This document shows positions 36,319 through 46,094 of a stretch of DNA of 64,000 bases, piece after piece. The notes beneath the pieces were generated by a model, which was given only the letters and a program-made list of their open reading frames with translations, had not been told where the DNA came from and did not search any database. Source of the stretch: G965197405 sp965197405 (GTDB taxonomy: Bacteria > Chloroflexota > Dehalococcoidia > Lucifugimonadales > JAGWBF01); the NCBI GenBank assembly GCA_965197405.1, contig OZ240206.1, forward strand, positions 2,728,001 through 2,792,000, in the 5' to 3' direction. How positions within the stretch are numbered: the stretch's first letter is position 1; every line of letters starts with the position of its first letter. The position numbers and the translations under genes were made by a program.

Positions 36319-36924
36319 TTACCCGACCTTTCCTTTCACTCTACTGCTCCACAAGGACTCCACTTCCTGTTGCAGGTCATCCAAGCTGCCCGAGTTCTGC
36401 ACCAGGACGCTTGCGTGAGCGGCCCTCTCCTCGGAGGGCATCTGAGAGTATATCCGGCTCATGATTTCATCTTCGGAGAGGTTATTGCGCTGGCGCAGCC
36501 GCTCCACCACCGCTTTTTCATCGGAAGAAGTGACCCATATCTCATCGAATAGGGACCCCCAGCCGGCTTCCACGAGCACGGCGGCCTCCACCACCGCCAC
36601 TTCTACACCCTGCTCTTGGAGTTGACCAATCTTTTCCCGTATCATGTCCGCCATCCTGGGGTGCATGATGGCATTGAGCTTTGCCCTGGCCTCCGGGTCG
36701 TTGAAGATAGCCGCTCCCAGCCGTTTCCGGTCTATCTCTCCGGTGGGTTGGACTATCTCTTCTCCAAACGCGTCTATCACTTCGCGCCATGCCTGGGAAT
36801 GGGGCTTGTAGGCCTCGTGCCCCACGCGGTCGGCGTCAATCACCTCGGCTCCAAGCTGTCGTAAAATACGGGAGACCTCGCTTTTGCCGGTGCCGATGCC
36901 TCCCGTAAGACCAATGACCAGCAT
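36319..36924 (-). CDS. coaE: Dephospho-CoA kinase
   Basis: 201 residues, normal length. P-loop [18 protein letters not shown], then [45 protein letters not shown] and [21 protein letters not shown]. These are the standard CoaE blocks. It adds the 3'-phosphate in the last step of CoA synthesis in the cytoplasm. It is the first gene of a run coaE, moxR-like, NUDIX, VWA. Confidence 0.96.
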   Translation of the reverse strand: MLVIGLTGGIGTGKSEVSRILRQLGAEVIDADRVGHEAYKPHSQAWREVIDAFGEEIVQPTGEIDRKRLGAAIFNDPEARAKLNAIMHPRMADMIREKIGQLQEQGVEVAVVEAAVLVEAGWGSLFDEIWVTSSDEKAVVERLRQRNNLSEDEIMSRIYSQMPSEERAAHASVLVQNSGSLDDLQQEVESLWSSRVKGKVG

Positions 36925-37054
36925 AATTTACCCAACAATGGCAACTCTCCGTATTTAAAGGCCAAGCCCAGAGACGAAGGCCAAGCGAATGCTCAATCCC
37001 AGCGGCTTCCCAACATTCTACCAACCCTTTAGAGGTCGGTCAACATCTATTCTC

Positions 37055-37693
37055 TCAAGTCAACTCTATCCGTATCTCGCCGCGCCGCTGCTCGTAAGCC
37101 TCCTTCAACGCTCGGAACTTCTCCTGATAGGCGGGGTCGCTTATCGGCTGAGTGGTCATGATAACCGCATCTTCTCGATTATCGGTGTAGTAACCCTTTC
37201 GTATGCCCACCTTCTCAAATCCGTATTTCTCGTACAAAGACTGGGCAACATAGTTTGAGACCCGGGCCTCCAGGCTCATCTCTCGCGCTTGCTGACTCAT
37301 GGATAGCTCGATGGAGCCTATCAGCAGGAGCTCCCCCAACCCCCTGCCCCGCGACTCCTCCTCTACGGCGATGGCGGTGATGTGGGCCTCTCCGGCCATG
37401 AACCAGAGACCCACAAATCCCAGCAGCGAGTTATCAGGAACGACCGGGTCCTTATTGGGGTAGAGGAGTCCTTTCAGGGCGTTGAGCAGATGACCGAAAG
37501 GGGACTCGGCGGGATGCTTTTCGTGCGCTGGGCCGGCAGCCCTTGGATGTGACGCTACCAGGTATTTCGCCATTCGGTTGTCCAGATCGCGCTTGAAGGG
37601 AGTCGGTGGCCAGAGGGTGGGAAAGGCCTGCCTCTCTATCTTGACTACGCGATTGATGTCCTCGGGCCGTAATGGCCGGATTTGTACGCTCAT
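37055..37693 (-). CDS. rimI: RimI-type GNAT N-acetyltransferase
   Basis: 212 residues, about 50 longer than classic RimI. It begins MSVQIRPLRPEDINRVVKIERQAFPTLWPPTPFKRDL and has the acetyl-CoA site ITAIAVEEESRGRGLGELLLIGSI and LEARVSNYVAQSLYEKYGFEKVGIRKGYY. The extra length is an insert (about residues 48-95, SHPRAAGPAHEKHPAESPFG onward) before the GFVGLWFMAGE strand. This resembles the RimI proteins of Chloroflexota and Actinobacteria. Acetylates the N-terminus of ribosomal S18 or other proteins. Confidence 0.85.
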   Translation of the reverse strand: MSVQIRPLRPEDINRVVKIERQAFPTLWPPTPFKRDLDNRMAKYLVASHPRAAGPAHEKHPAESPFGHLLNALKGLLYPNKDPVVPDNSLLGFVGLWFMAGEAHITAIAVEEESRGRGLGELLLIGSIELSMSQQAREMSLEARVSNYVAQSLYEKYGFEKVGIRKGYYTDNREDAVIMTTQPISDPAYQEKFRALKEAYEQRRGEIRIELT

Positions 37694-37900
37694 AGATGGC
37701 TGCTCTCATATGTGAAAGAAGACTAATTTTACCACACAGGCCCTGATTTTAACATAATCTGCACATATCCAGCTATTGAATCTAACCTCGAAGGGTATAT
37801 ACTGTCCCAATGGTATAAATGGCATAAGATGTCTCGCTGGCTTATCTCGACGGGCAACATCCAGGGGCAAGAGGACTAGTGTGGGCTGGAGGTAGATTGG

Positions 37901-38596
37901 ATGAGGTTCCTGGAGCACGGATGGTTCACTCCCGACTCGAAACTTTACCGAGCATTCGCCGCAACATGCCATACCCTGCTTAATCGCCGGGGGTGCCCCC
38001 GCTGGAATCCTGGAAAGGCCAAGCCCGTCTGGGTGAGCATTACGGCGCTCTCCCTCCTCATACTGGTGTTTGCCTCCTGTGCCAGAGAGACCCCCACAGA
38101 GACTCCCATGTCGCCGACTCCGACGCCGACCTCGGAGCCGATACCCGTTCCCACACCTACCGCCGCTGTACCGGCTCCTACCCCTACCCCCACGTCCGTG
38201 ACACCTCCAACGGCCACTCCTACACTTGCTCCCACCCCCATCTCTACCCCCACCCCCACTGTTGCGGCCCCCACTCCTACTACACCGCCAACGCCGGTGC
38301 CCGTGGACACGCCCACGCCCGTGCCCACTCCGACCACGCTGCCCGCAGCCCTTTCCCTTGAGGTCTCTTCGCCTCGGGACAACAGCATAGTCAGGTCGGC
38401 GGAGATTCCGGTGACAGGCCAGACCTCCCCCGATGCAACAGTCAGCGTCAACGGACAACTGGCAGACGTAGACTCGTCCGGCAGCTTTGAAGTGCTTCTG
38501 GCTCTGGAGGAAGGCCCTAACCTCATCGAGGTAATCGCCACCGACTTGGCCGGCGACGTGCGCTCACAGGTCTGGACAGTCATATACATACCCTGA
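37901..38596 (+). CDS. Membrane-anchored TP-rich protein with a C-terminal Ig-like domain
   Basis: 231 residues. A 43-residue N-terminal cytoplasmic-looking part is followed by a hydrophobic segment [20 protein letters not shown], a probable lipoprotein or anchor signal. Next is a Thr-Pro stalk (about residues 65-150) and a C-terminal beta domain [33 protein letters not shown] of the Ig-like type found in glucan-binding and adhesion proteins. GGAGG eight bases upstream supports the ATG at 37901. Probably displayed on the cell surface; ligand unknown. Confidence 0.78.
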   Translation: MRFLEHGWFTPDSKLYRAFAATCHTLLNRRGCPRWNPGKAKPVWVSITALSLLILVFASCARETPTETPMSPTPTPTSEPIPVPTPTAAVPAPTPTPTSVTPPTATPTLAPTPISTPTPTVAAPTPTTPPTPVPVDTPTPVPTPTTLPAALSLEVSSPRDNSIVRSAEIPVTGQTSPDATVSVNGQLADVDSSGSFEVLLALEEGPNLIEVIATDLAGDVRSQVWTVIYIP

Positions 38597-38667
38597 GACA
38601 TGCTCAAACTTTCCCGCGCCCTGTATATTTGGATACAGGGGGCGCCCAATATAGCCGAGGGACTCCC

Positions 38668-40683
38668 ATGCGTAGAAAGATAGCCAGAACCCTGGCGGTT
38701 TCATCCGTTCTCCTCGTATTGATCGCGGTAGGGACAGTGGCGAGTTCCGTCACTCTCCTGGCCCAGCAGGGCCAGCAGGATGGCCTTTTTGGTCGAGTCT
38801 CCAGCATTGCCAGCCCCTCTCTTGGACTCACTATACTGACTCTGGAGACCACTACCGAAGGTGAACGGAGGGTCGAGGTAGCGGAAAATACCATCGTCAC
38901 CGCTCCGGGCATGGCGGGGGCGACCGCAGACGACATTTCGCCAGGGGACTTCCTGGCCGTCTCAGGAGAGAGAACAGACGATGGCAGACTCCGGGCCTCG
39001 ATGATACTGGTCAAGCCGGATAGGCCCGTGCTCCACGCCCACGTCACCGGCGCAATAGCGGGGGTTATGGAGCATCAGGTCAGCATTATTGACAAGAACG
39101 GCAATGTAGTGACCACAGACCTGCTTCAGGAAGTGGACGGAATCTTTCCAGACCGGGTCGTGACCGCGCTGACGCGCCATGACCCCAGGACTGGCAGCCT
39201 CTCTCTGATGGCCGTGGAGTCCGCGGACGAGAAGATAGAGCGCCTCAGCAGCGCCTTGAATACTGCGATTCGGGTGGACGCGACCCAAAACCAGCATAAC
39301 CTGGGAGAAAGGCTAAGCGAAAACGCTACGTGTTATCTGACCGCTCTGGCCCAGCTTCTCAACCGAGTGGACTCGGGTCTCGGGCCCATCTTTGATCAAG
39401 CCGTGCGGAGCCTCGAGGAGCTACTGGGGGCCTATAGGCTGGGCAAGCCCACGGTGATGCTTGCCGGAGTCATAGACGACATTGACCGCTCTGGAGGCGT
39501 CGCTCTAGTTTCCCCTCGAGAAGGCCCACAAGTGCGCCTCAGAATCACCGCCTCCACTGTGATTCGACGCTTCGGCAGGGAAGACGTGATTGAAAACCTC
39601 GAGCGGGGCCACGAGGTCGAGTCCCTCTACGACCCGCAGACCGGTGAAGTCCAGACTATTGACGTGCTCTTTCCCACCCTCCGGGCAGACCTATCGGATG
39701 GCCTGCTGGCCCAGGCCAGGTCGGGAGAGTTGGAAGGCACGATTAACGTGGTTATCCCCGGTGCCGTCATCATCAGACTTGGCGCCGGTAAGTTCGTGAC
39801 CCTGACTACCACGCCGGAGACGAGGGTCAGGGTCGGGGAGCAGGAAGCGGAGCTTGAGGACCTGGGCCCCCTGGTGCGGGTGAAGGTAGGGTACAGTCCT
39901 ACGACTATGGAAGCCCTGGTCATTGAGACCTTTGATGCAGTCCGGGGCCAGGTGTTCATCTCGGGTGTAGTGAAAAGCTTCGTCCCCAAGGTCAAGCCCG
40001 CAGCCAGGATACCGGGGAGCCCTGACGAGGGCAATATATTGATCATATCCGTTACGGGCGAGACCGAAGCCCTGAACATTACCGATAACACGCTTATCGA
40101 ACGCGACGGGGAGAGGTGGAGCATCGGGACCTTGCAAGTGGGAGACCTGGTTAGACCCACCTCTCGTTACGACGCCAGCACCCGTGAATTGCAGAAGCTC
40201 TCGCTGAAAACGCCGGAGCTCCGGGGAACAATACTGGCCAGGGTCACGACTCCCGGCGGTACCCGCTACCTCACCGTCTTCACCGATGGACTGAACATGG
40301 TGACCGTAATGATTACCGACATGACAGAGATAGCCAGGGATGGCGAGATAGTGGACTTTTTGGCCTTGGAGGTGGGGGAAAAGGTGGTGTCCGGTCTGTA
40401 CAACCCCCTCACTCTGCAAGCGTCGTCGCTGTTCGTACAACGACCTGAAACTGCGCGGGTGACCGGAACTATACTGGAACTGGACCGGGATAAGGGTGTT
40501 GCCACCGTAGCTCCGGACGCAGGTGAGCCTGTCGTGCTGTTAATACCCGCCAAACCTGGGATAGTTATTGTAAATGGCAGCCCAAAGTCAATCGAGGACC
40601 TGAACGTTGGAGACGAAGTGAGGGCAGCTTTCCACAACCCCAACACTAAGGTAGTTGCCAGGATATTCACCATGCCCCAATAG
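38668..40683 (+). CDS. Exported protein of repeated DUF5666-like beta modules
   Basis: 671 residues from ATG 38668 (GAGGGA upstream). The signal/anchor is TLAVSSVLLVLIAVGTVASSVTLLAQQ. The rest is a chain of about six beta modules, each with a G-x-I/V start, a T(x)I/V-x-R/G strand and a D(L/I)xxGDxV turn (DDISPGDFLAV, LQVGDLVRPT, LEVGEKVVSG, LNVGDEVRAA), like DUF5666 repeats. No catalytic motif is seen. Likely a surface or envelope protein. Confidence 0.72.
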   Translation: MRRKIARTLAVSSVLLVLIAVGTVASSVTLLAQQGQQDGLFGRVSSIASPSLGLTILTLETTTEGERRVEVAENTIVTAPGMAGATADDISPGDFLAVSGERTDDGRLRASMILVKPDRPVLHAHVTGAIAGVMEHQVSIIDKNGNVVTTDLLQEVDGIFPDRVVTALTRHDPRTGSLSLMAVESADEKIERLSSALNTAIRVDATQNQHNLGERLSENATCYLTALAQLLNRVDSGLGPIFDQAVRSLEELLGAYRLGKPTVMLAGVIDDIDRSGGVALVSPREGPQVRLRITASTVIRRFGREDVIENLERGHEVESLYDPQTGEVQTIDVLFPTLRADLSDGLLAQARSGELEGTINVVIPGAVIIRLGAGKFVTLTTTPETRVRVGEQEAELEDLGPLVRVKVGYSPTTMEALVIETFDAVRGQVFISGVVKSFVPKVKPAARIPGSPDEGNILIISVTGETEALNITDNTLIERDGERWSIGTLQVGDLVRPTSRYDASTRELQKLSLKTPELRGTILARVTTPGGTRYLTVFTDGLNMVTVMITDMTEIARDGEIVDFLALEVGEKVVSGLYNPLTLQASSLFVQRPETARVTGTILELDRDKGVATVAPDAGEPVVLLIPAKPGIVIVNGSPKSIEDLNVGDEVRAAFHNPNTKVVARIFTMPQ

Positions 40684-40794
40684 GACGTCTCGCCGGTCCT
40701 CCTGACCCAATGCGGAGGGCCGTTTTGCCGTCACCCTGCAAACGGTCCGGGCGCGCTGTTGACATCTAATCGTTCCCATACTTAGACTTGGCTC

Positions 40795-41271
40795 ATGGAA
40801 GTCTGTCCTGCCTTCATAGACGAGACCGGTGTTCTGTCAGGCTCGATCAAAGAACAGCCAATCTATGGCATCGGAATGTTAGTGGTCCCTGAAACCAAAG
40901 AGATTACCGATAGCTTCTATAGGCTCCACCTGTGTTCGATAAGCTCAGTGAAGGGATGCTTGAGGGCCACTTCCGATATGTTTATCTACTTGCAGCTTGT
41001 AGACCTGCTGCTCGGATGTGTGCAGTTCGACTTCAAGTCTCAAATGGGCTATTTTGACCCCACGTCAAAAAGGGCACAAGAGAAACTGCGGCTTGTGAGT
41101 TTCCTGAAGAGTAAATTGGGTATGAAGCTGGGAGATGCCTTTCTGGCGAAAGGCCAATCCTTCAAACGCTGGGATACACCATCGGTTTTCACGGTGTGGA
41201 AGGGAGAATGGGGAAATGTAGAGAAGGGTGCGGTTATGACCGGCGTCCATCCCTTAAGCAGGACGACGTGA
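40795..41271 (+). pseudogene. DUF3800-type protein, internally shortened remnant
   Basis: 158 residues. The start (MEVCPAFIDETGVLSG) matches the FxDESG opening of DUF3800 proteins, and MFIYLQLVDLLLGCVQFDFKSQ matches their late LQLADxLxGA motif. The 80-100 residues usually between them, with the second acidic site, are missing: the two halves meet at FYRLHLCSISSVKGCLRATSD. Base composition is lower in GC than the neighbours. DUF3800 genes are often found with mobile DNA. Probably non-functional. No gene is seen in 41272-41474. Confidence 0.6.
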
Positions 41272-41474
41272 TCCGGGCACTCCGCACCTACGATGCTACG
41301 TTACCTCAATGCGCCCCTTTTGTCAAGCGTGGAATCTCAGTGGTCTCAGTGCGTGCTGACATTCATACCCGGCATTACCGCTCCCGTAGCGAATACCTGC
41401 CAGCCAGGGCTATAGACATTTGTGAGATGCGTTGCTATATTGTAGCCTGACTTATTTGACGCGAGGGTGCCATA

Positions 41475-41981
41475 GTGAATTGGGCTGAATGTCTGGTCCA
41501 GTGCCTCAAGGATGCCCAAATATCGTTAATCAGCTACGTCCCGGACATCAGCATTGCCCAGGCTACCCGCCTGATGGAGGATGACCCCTTCTTCCACGTC
41601 GTCTCCGCCACCAGGGAAGAGGAGGCCATAGGCATAGCCCTGGGCGCCTACGCGGCCGGCCGCAAGTCCGCCGTCTTCATGCAGTCCAGCGGGTTTGGCA
41701 ACTGCATCAACGCCATCAGCAGCTTGTGTATCCCCTTTCGCGTACCCATTCCCTTCTTTATAAACCTGCGGGGAGAGTTGGGCGAGTTCAACATCGCTCA
41801 GGTCCCTTTGGGCAGGGCCACCCGGCCTATCCTGGACATCCTCGGCTTGCCCCATTACACCCTGACTGAAGAAAAAGGTATGGACAGGATCGTGACAGGC
41901 GCGGTCCAGCTCTGCTACTCCAGCCGGCAACCCGTGGCCGTTTGTCTGACTCCCCTGCTTCACGGAGGTAAAATTGCGTAG
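41475..41981 (+). CDS. TPP-dependent 2-oxoacid decarboxylase, PYR (alpha) subunit, ComD-like
   Basis: 168 residues. The segment VVSATREEEAIGIALGAYAAGRKSAVFMQSSGFGNCINAI has the Glu that activates TPP and matches the alpha subunit of sulfopyruvate decarboxylase or the N-terminal half of phosphonopyruvate decarboxylase. GAGGGTG precedes the GTG start. It overlaps the next gene by 8 bp, and the two together make one enzyme. Sulfopyruvate, phosphonopyruvate or another oxoacid is the likely substrate. Confidence 0.85.
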   Translation: MNWAECLVQCLKDAQISLISYVPDISIAQATRLMEDDPFFHVVSATREEEAIGIALGAYAAGRKSAVFMQSSGFGNCINAISSLCIPFRVPIPFFINLRGELGEFNIAQVPLGRATRPILDILGLPHYTLTEEKGMDRIVTGAVQLCYSSRQPVAVCLTPLLHGGKIA

Positions 41982-42549
41982 GCCGGATGCCATCAAGCTG
42001 GTACTGAAGCACGTAGGGGACGCGCCCATTGTGAGCAACCTCGGCCCCACCTCCGACGAGCTATGGCACGCGGGACACAGGGCGCGTAACCTCTACACCT
42101 ATGGGGGAATGGGGCTCTGCTCTTCCATAGCCCTGGGTATGGCCCTATCTACTCGGGAGAAAGTAGTATCTCTCGATGGCGACGGCTCCCTTCTGATGAA
42201 TATGGGAACTATAGCCACCATAGGCAGGGAGAAACCTGGCAATCTAATCGTCATCGTGTGGGATAACGAGGAGTGGGCGCAGACGGGCCATCAGCCCAGC
42301 CACACCGCAACAAACACCGATCTGGAGCAGGTGGCGCAGGCTTGTGGAATTGCCAGGACTGCGACCGTCTCCAACTACGACCGGTTGGAATCAGTCTTGA
42401 AGAACGCCCTGGAGTCCGAAGGACTGTGGTTCATCGTGGCAAAGATAGAGGAAGCGGGCTATCTTCCAGTGGCGCCCATCGAGCCTGAGATGACCCTGTA
42501 TCGAGTCCGCGAGACCTTTGTCGGACCTGCCACCGCGGCTGGACATTAA
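41974..42549 (+). CDS. TPP-dependent 2-oxoacid decarboxylase, PP (beta) subunit, ComE-like
   Basis: 191 residues. It has GGMGLCSSIALGMALS and the TPP/Mg motif SLDGDGSLLMNMGTIATIG, as in the beta subunit of sulfopyruvate decarboxylase. The TTG start at 41974 follows GGAGG and overlaps the alpha gene. The two-gene form is that of ComDE. No comABC or phosphoenolpyruvate mutase gene is nearby, so the pathway is open: coenzyme M-like sulfonate synthesis, C3-sulfonate breakdown, or a phosphonate route. Confidence 0.87.
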   Translation: MRRPDAIKLVLKHVGDAPIVSNLGPTSDELWHAGHRARNLYTYGGMGLCSSIALGMALSTREKVVSLDGDGSLLMNMGTIATIGREKPGNLIVIVWDNEEWAQTGHQPSHTATNTDLEQVAQACGIARTATVSNYDRLESVLKNALESEGLWFIVAKIEEAGYLPVAPIEPEMTLYRVRETFVGPATAAGH

Positions 42550-43835
42550 GGGACTGCCGACGGCCTCGGCTCTGGCCCCGCCTCGTCCTGTTGATCCCTC
42601 TTGTCGTACCCCACCAGCTCGGCGAAGCCTCTGCCATCAACGGGTTGGCCGTCACGCTGTCCGGAGAACGTGACGGCACCCTCCCAGTACACGGGAGCGC
42701 CCAGCTTGCTCACGTCGAACTCCGCATCCATATGAACAGGCTCTATTTCTACGGACAAGCTCACCGGAACGATCCGGAGTTGCCAACCCACAGGATACTC
42801 AATCTTGGTCCTTGGACTTGTCCACGAGTCCCGGGCCGTCACTTCAATATCCTCCCCGTGCAGGTAATGGGGCGCGCCGTCGGGCGATATGTATGTGCCC
42901 GCCTTCCGGAGAAGCTCTCCGGTATCGAAGTCCCACAGAAGGAAGGCCATCACCTCGGTGTTATCGTCGAGTTGGAGGCTGAACCAGTCCCACCCCACAG
43001 GCTCCCGGCCAAAGTCACCCCATTGCTGGTCCATCCACGCTTCCCCCGTCACCTCACGGGGAACGCCGCCCGTCGTGATCGTTCCCCGGGCTTTCAGACG
43101 GGTACGAGAGTAGTAGTAGGACTCCCCCGCAGGCCCCATGCCCACTATTCCGTCCCCCCCGTGCAGCGTTGGGGGCTTGGTCCTTTCCATCTCCAGGCTA
43201 AGCCCGTACTCTCCCTCCGACGCCTCCAAAGAGAAGCGTCCGTTGACTCCCTCCATACTCCAGCCTCCCGCTGTCACGGCGAACCCCTCGGTCGGCCTCT
43301 CCCCTAGCCCCAGGGCCATTCGCTCCGCCTTGACTCCCCCGCTGCCGTCGGGGGTCGCCAGGGTGAAGTGCAGCACCCTGGTATCGAGGCCCTTCAACGG
43401 CTGAATCACTTGAACGTCGTTGACGTGGAAGCCGACAAAATGAAAGCTGTAGTGGCCGTCGTCGGAGTCGGACAGGTGGCCGTTGAAATACCACCACTCG
43501 ACGGGAACGCCGTGAGGGGCCTCATCTTGGGGAAGGTGGATCAGGCGGGCATCTTCGCGCGTTGAGACCGGCGCGGGCGCGAGAGTAGGCATGAAGGTGG
43601 CTGTGGGAGCAGGGGAAGGAGTTAACATAACTGTAGGGGTCAATAAGGCAAGCGGCGTGGGTGCTGGTGTGGGACCGGCAACCCTGGCAGGAGACGACTC
43701 CAAAGCCGGGGGGCGGGCTGCCGTAGGGCTGGGGGTCGGGTCTTTTGGGGCCTCGCAACCAACAAGGGCTACCGCAATGAGGAAGAGCAGGAGATAATAC
43801 CATCGCAAGGCCATTATAAAGCTATATCGCCTCAC
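42546..43835 (-). CDS. CrtC/AttH-like lipocalin-type lipoprotein
   Basis: 429 residues. Lipoprotein signal WYYLLLFLIAVALVGC, then a Thr-Pro linker (about residues 35-90). The catalytic-fold part begins VPVEWWYFNGHLSD and includes GHYSFHFVGFH, EAWMDQQWGDF and DWFSLQLDDNTEVMAFLLWD. These are hallmarks of the hydroxyneurosporene synthase (CrtC)/AttH family. Family members hydrate carotenoids or bind lipids. No carotenoid gene is close, so a general lipid role is as likely. It converges with the decarboxylase genes, overlapping by 4 bp. Confidence 0.82.
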   Translation of the reverse strand: MRRYSFIMALRWYYLLLFLIAVALVGCEAPKDPTPSPTAARPPALESSPARVAGPTPAPTPLALLTPTVMLTPSPAPTATFMPTLAPAPVSTREDARLIHLPQDEAPHGVPVEWWYFNGHLSDSDDGHYSFHFVGFHVNDVQVIQPLKGLDTRVLHFTLATPDGSGGVKAERMALGLGERPTEGFAVTAGGWSMEGVNGRFSLEASEGEYGLSLEMERTKPPTLHGGDGIVGMGPAGESYYYSRTRLKARGTITTGGVPREVTGEAWMDQQWGDFGREPVGWDWFSLQLDDNTEVMAFLLWDFDTGELLRKAGTYISPDGAPHYLHGEDIEVTARDSWTSPRTKIEYPVGWQLRIVPVSLSVEIEPVHMDAEFDVSKLGAPVYWEGAVTFSGQRDGQPVDGRGFAELVGYDKRDQQDEAGPEPRPSAVP

Positions 43836-43902
43836 AACAGGGTCGCTATGGCCTTAACAAGGCCAGATAAAGAAATGAATATGACGGCTGCGCTTCCTCG
43901 TC

Positions 43903-43968
43903 GTCACTCCCGCGAAAGCGGGAATCCAGAAGTGCCAGGTAGATTCCCGCTTTCGCGGGAAAGACAGG
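43903..43968. repeat. Paired CCCGCGAAAGCGGGAATCCAG palindromes
   Basis: Two CCCGCGAAAGCGGG-type palindromes in inverted orientation, about 30 bp apart (TCACTCCCGCGAAAGCGGGA ... TTCCCGCTTTCGCGGGAA). The same unit is at 46553-46623 and inside the ISAs1 transposase at 5121-5138. REP-type intergenic repeat. The rest of 43836-44204 holds the mutase promoter and nothing else that I see. Confidence 0.8.
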
Positions 43969-44088
43969 TGAGTATTTTCATGGGAAAGCCGGGCGCATTG
44001 GGCCGCACAGGGTATCCGTATGAGGCGTATTGTACACTTTGACAGCAGGCGTTCACCGGTTGCCTGGGATGATAGCAGGGCTAATCCC

Positions 44089-44116
44089 TTGAGTCAAGGA
44101 AAGGTTGTAGTATACT
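44089..44116 (+). promoter_or_regulatory. Candidate promoter for the mutase cassette
   Basis: TTGAGT (44089-44094), a 16-bp spacer and TATACT (44111-44116) lie about 90 bp upstream of the mutase start codon at 44205. The -10 box is good and the -35 box fair. The leader is long enough for further control but I see no known riboswitch fold. Confidence 0.4.
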
Positions 44117-44204
44117 TACTTCCGTGGAGAATGTAGCTCCGGTCAAGCCTATAGGCACGTTCATATACAGGGCATGCACAAGGTATACATAAGGAGACAC
44201 GCGA

Positions 44205-45935
44205 ATGAGCTTGTTCGGCGAGGACTCCCTGAGAAAGATACGCAAGGAGAGCACGGAGTGGGAGGAGCGCGAGCTTAAGGAAACCCTCCGTAAGACCCAG
44301 GAGCGGCAGGAAGACTTCCGCACCGTATCGGGCCTGGAGATAAAGCGTCTCTATACGCCCGAGGATACCGGAGGGCTGGAGTACGGGAACGATCTGGGCT
44401 TTCCCGGGACCTACCCCTTCACCAGGGGAGCATACCCCACCATGTACCGGGGCAGGCTGTGGACGCGACGCCAGATCGCCGGCTTTGGCACTGCAAAGTC
44501 CACCAACGAGCGGTACCGCTTCCTTCTTGGTCATGGCCAGACAGGTATCAGCACCGATTTCGACCACCCGACCCTGACCGGGTACGACTCGGACCACGAG
44601 CTGGCAGAGTATGAGGTGGGCAGGCTGGGCGTGGCCGTGGATACAGTGAAGGATATGGACGAGCTTTTCACCGGCATACCCCTGGATAAGGTCAGCGTCT
44701 CCCTCACCATAAATCACCCGGCGATTATCATGCTGAGTATGCTGCTCGCGGTCGCCCAGGAGGGCGGAATAGGATGGAGCGCCCTTCGAGGTACTGTGCA
44801 GAACGACCCTCTGAAGGAGTTCCACGGCCAGAAGACCTTCGCTCTGCCCCCGGGACCTTCCCTCAAGCTCACCACCGACGTTGTGGAGTTCTGCACGCGT
44901 CAAGCGCCCAGCTGGTACACCATATCCATATCCGGCTACCACACCAGGGAGGCAGGCGCGGACGCCGTGCAGGAGCTGGCCTTCACCATCGCTCAGGGCA
45001 TGGCCTATGTGGAGGCGGCGATGGAGAGGGGCCTGGAGGTGGACGAGTTCGCTCCCAGGCTCTCCCATTTCTTCGGGTGCCACAGCGATTTCTTCGAGGA
45101 AGTTGCCAAGTTCCGGGCGGCGCGGCGTATGTGGGCCAGGATAATGAAGGAGCGGTACGGCGCCCGGAAGGCCGAGTCAATGCGCCTGCGTTTCCATACC
45201 CAGACCCTGGGCTCCACCCTCATGCGAGAGGACCCAAGGAACAACATCGCTAGGGGCTCCCTCCAGGCCCTAGCGGCGGTCCTGGGCGGGACCCAGTCCC
45301 TTCACATTAGCGGCTACGACGAAGCCTACGATATTCCCTCGGAGGACGCCATGAAGACCTCCCTGGCGACCCAGCTTATCATTGCCCACGAGTCCGGCGT
45401 CACCAATACCGTTGACCCTCTCGCCGGCTCCTATTTCCTCGACTCGCTGACCGACACGCTGGAGGAGAAGGCCTGGGAATACATCCATAAGATAGAGGAG
45501 CTTGGTGGAGGCGCTTCTGAAGGCGGAAGACAGCAGCGCGCGATGCTCAGGGGTATGCTCGCCGCCATTGACACGGGCTACATAGAGCGGGAGATCGCCA
45601 ATGCGGCCTATCGGCACCAGCGCCGTATAGAGACCAACGACTACATCATCGTGGGAGTGAACGAGTACAGGTCCGGGGACACCCAGACTCCGGAGCTTTT
45701 CGAGTACGATACAAGCGAGGAGGACCGCCAGATAGAGCGTCTCGCCGGGGTGAAGCGGGACCGCAGCAACGACCATGTCCAAAGGGCGCTCAGCAGCATA
45801 AAAGTGGCTGCTGAAAAAGATGAAAACCTGATGCCCCACATTCTGGAAGCTGTCAGGGTCTGCGGCACTGAAGGGGAAATAATGGACGCCCTCAAACAGG
45901 TCTATGGGGAGTACAAGGACCCGGGGGTGTTCTGA
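44205..45935 (+). CDS. B12-dependent acyl-CoA mutase large subunit, 2-hydroxyisobutyryl-CoA mutase-like
   Basis: 576 residues, the TIM-barrel subunit without a B12 domain. Substrate residues: the position of Tyr89 in methylmalonyl-CoA mutase is Ile91 (WTRRQIAGFG), the one in the GLSxAFD motif is Asp118 (GISTDFDHPT), and Arg207 is Gln209 (LKEFHGQKTF). From memory of HcmA of Aquincola, the 2-hydroxyisobutyryl-CoA mutase set is Ile90, Asp117 and Gln208, one position off by numbering. It may interconvert 2-hydroxyisobutyryl-CoA and 3-hydroxybutyryl-CoA or a similar branched hydroxyacyl pair. The B12 subunit and a CoA ligase follow. AAGGAG lies upstream of the ATG. Confidence 0.85.
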   Translation: MSLFGEDSLRKIRKESTEWEERELKETLRKTQERQEDFRTVSGLEIKRLYTPEDTGGLEYGNDLGFPGTYPFTRGAYPTMYRGRLWTRRQIAGFGTAKSTNERYRFLLGHGQTGISTDFDHPTLTGYDSDHELAEYEVGRLGVAVDTVKDMDELFTGIPLDKVSVSLTINHPAIIMLSMLLAVAQEGGIGWSALRGTVQNDPLKEFHGQKTFALPPGPSLKLTTDVVEFCTRQAPSWYTISISGYHTREAGADAVQELAFTIAQGMAYVEAAMERGLEVDEFAPRLSHFFGCHSDFFEEVAKFRAARRMWARIMKERYGARKAESMRLRFHTQTLGSTLMREDPRNNIARGSLQALAAVLGGTQSLHISGYDEAYDIPSEDAMKTSLATQLIIAHESGVTNTVDPLAGSYFLDSLTDTLEEKAWEYIHKIEELGGGASEGGRQQRAMLRGMLAAIDTGYIEREIANAAYRHQRRIETNDYIIVGVNEYRSGDTQTPELFEYDTSEEDRQIERLAGVKRDRSNDHVQRALSSIKVAAEKDENLMPHILEAVRVCGTEGEIMDALKQVYGEYKDPGVF

Positions 45936-46094
45936 CGGTGGGCCTTGCCGGTGGTTTTTGCCCGCGCTTTATATTCTCCGGGATGGGCTATATAATATTT
46001 GGTGGTCATTGATCGCTCTTGCCTATGTGGAGGACAGCGGAGGATAGTGGGTCTGGCCAGTAGACGATCCACCATGAGACCATGAGGTGCAAGA

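Noticed and set aside
41196..41450. 84-residue frame after the DUF3800 remnant
   Set aside because: No family, no ribosome site, and it overlaps the remnant in another frame.
44205..45935. Simple call of methylmalonyl-CoA mutase
   Set aside because: The two residues that bind the methylmalonyl carboxylate and set specificity (Tyr, Arg) are Ile and Gln here.
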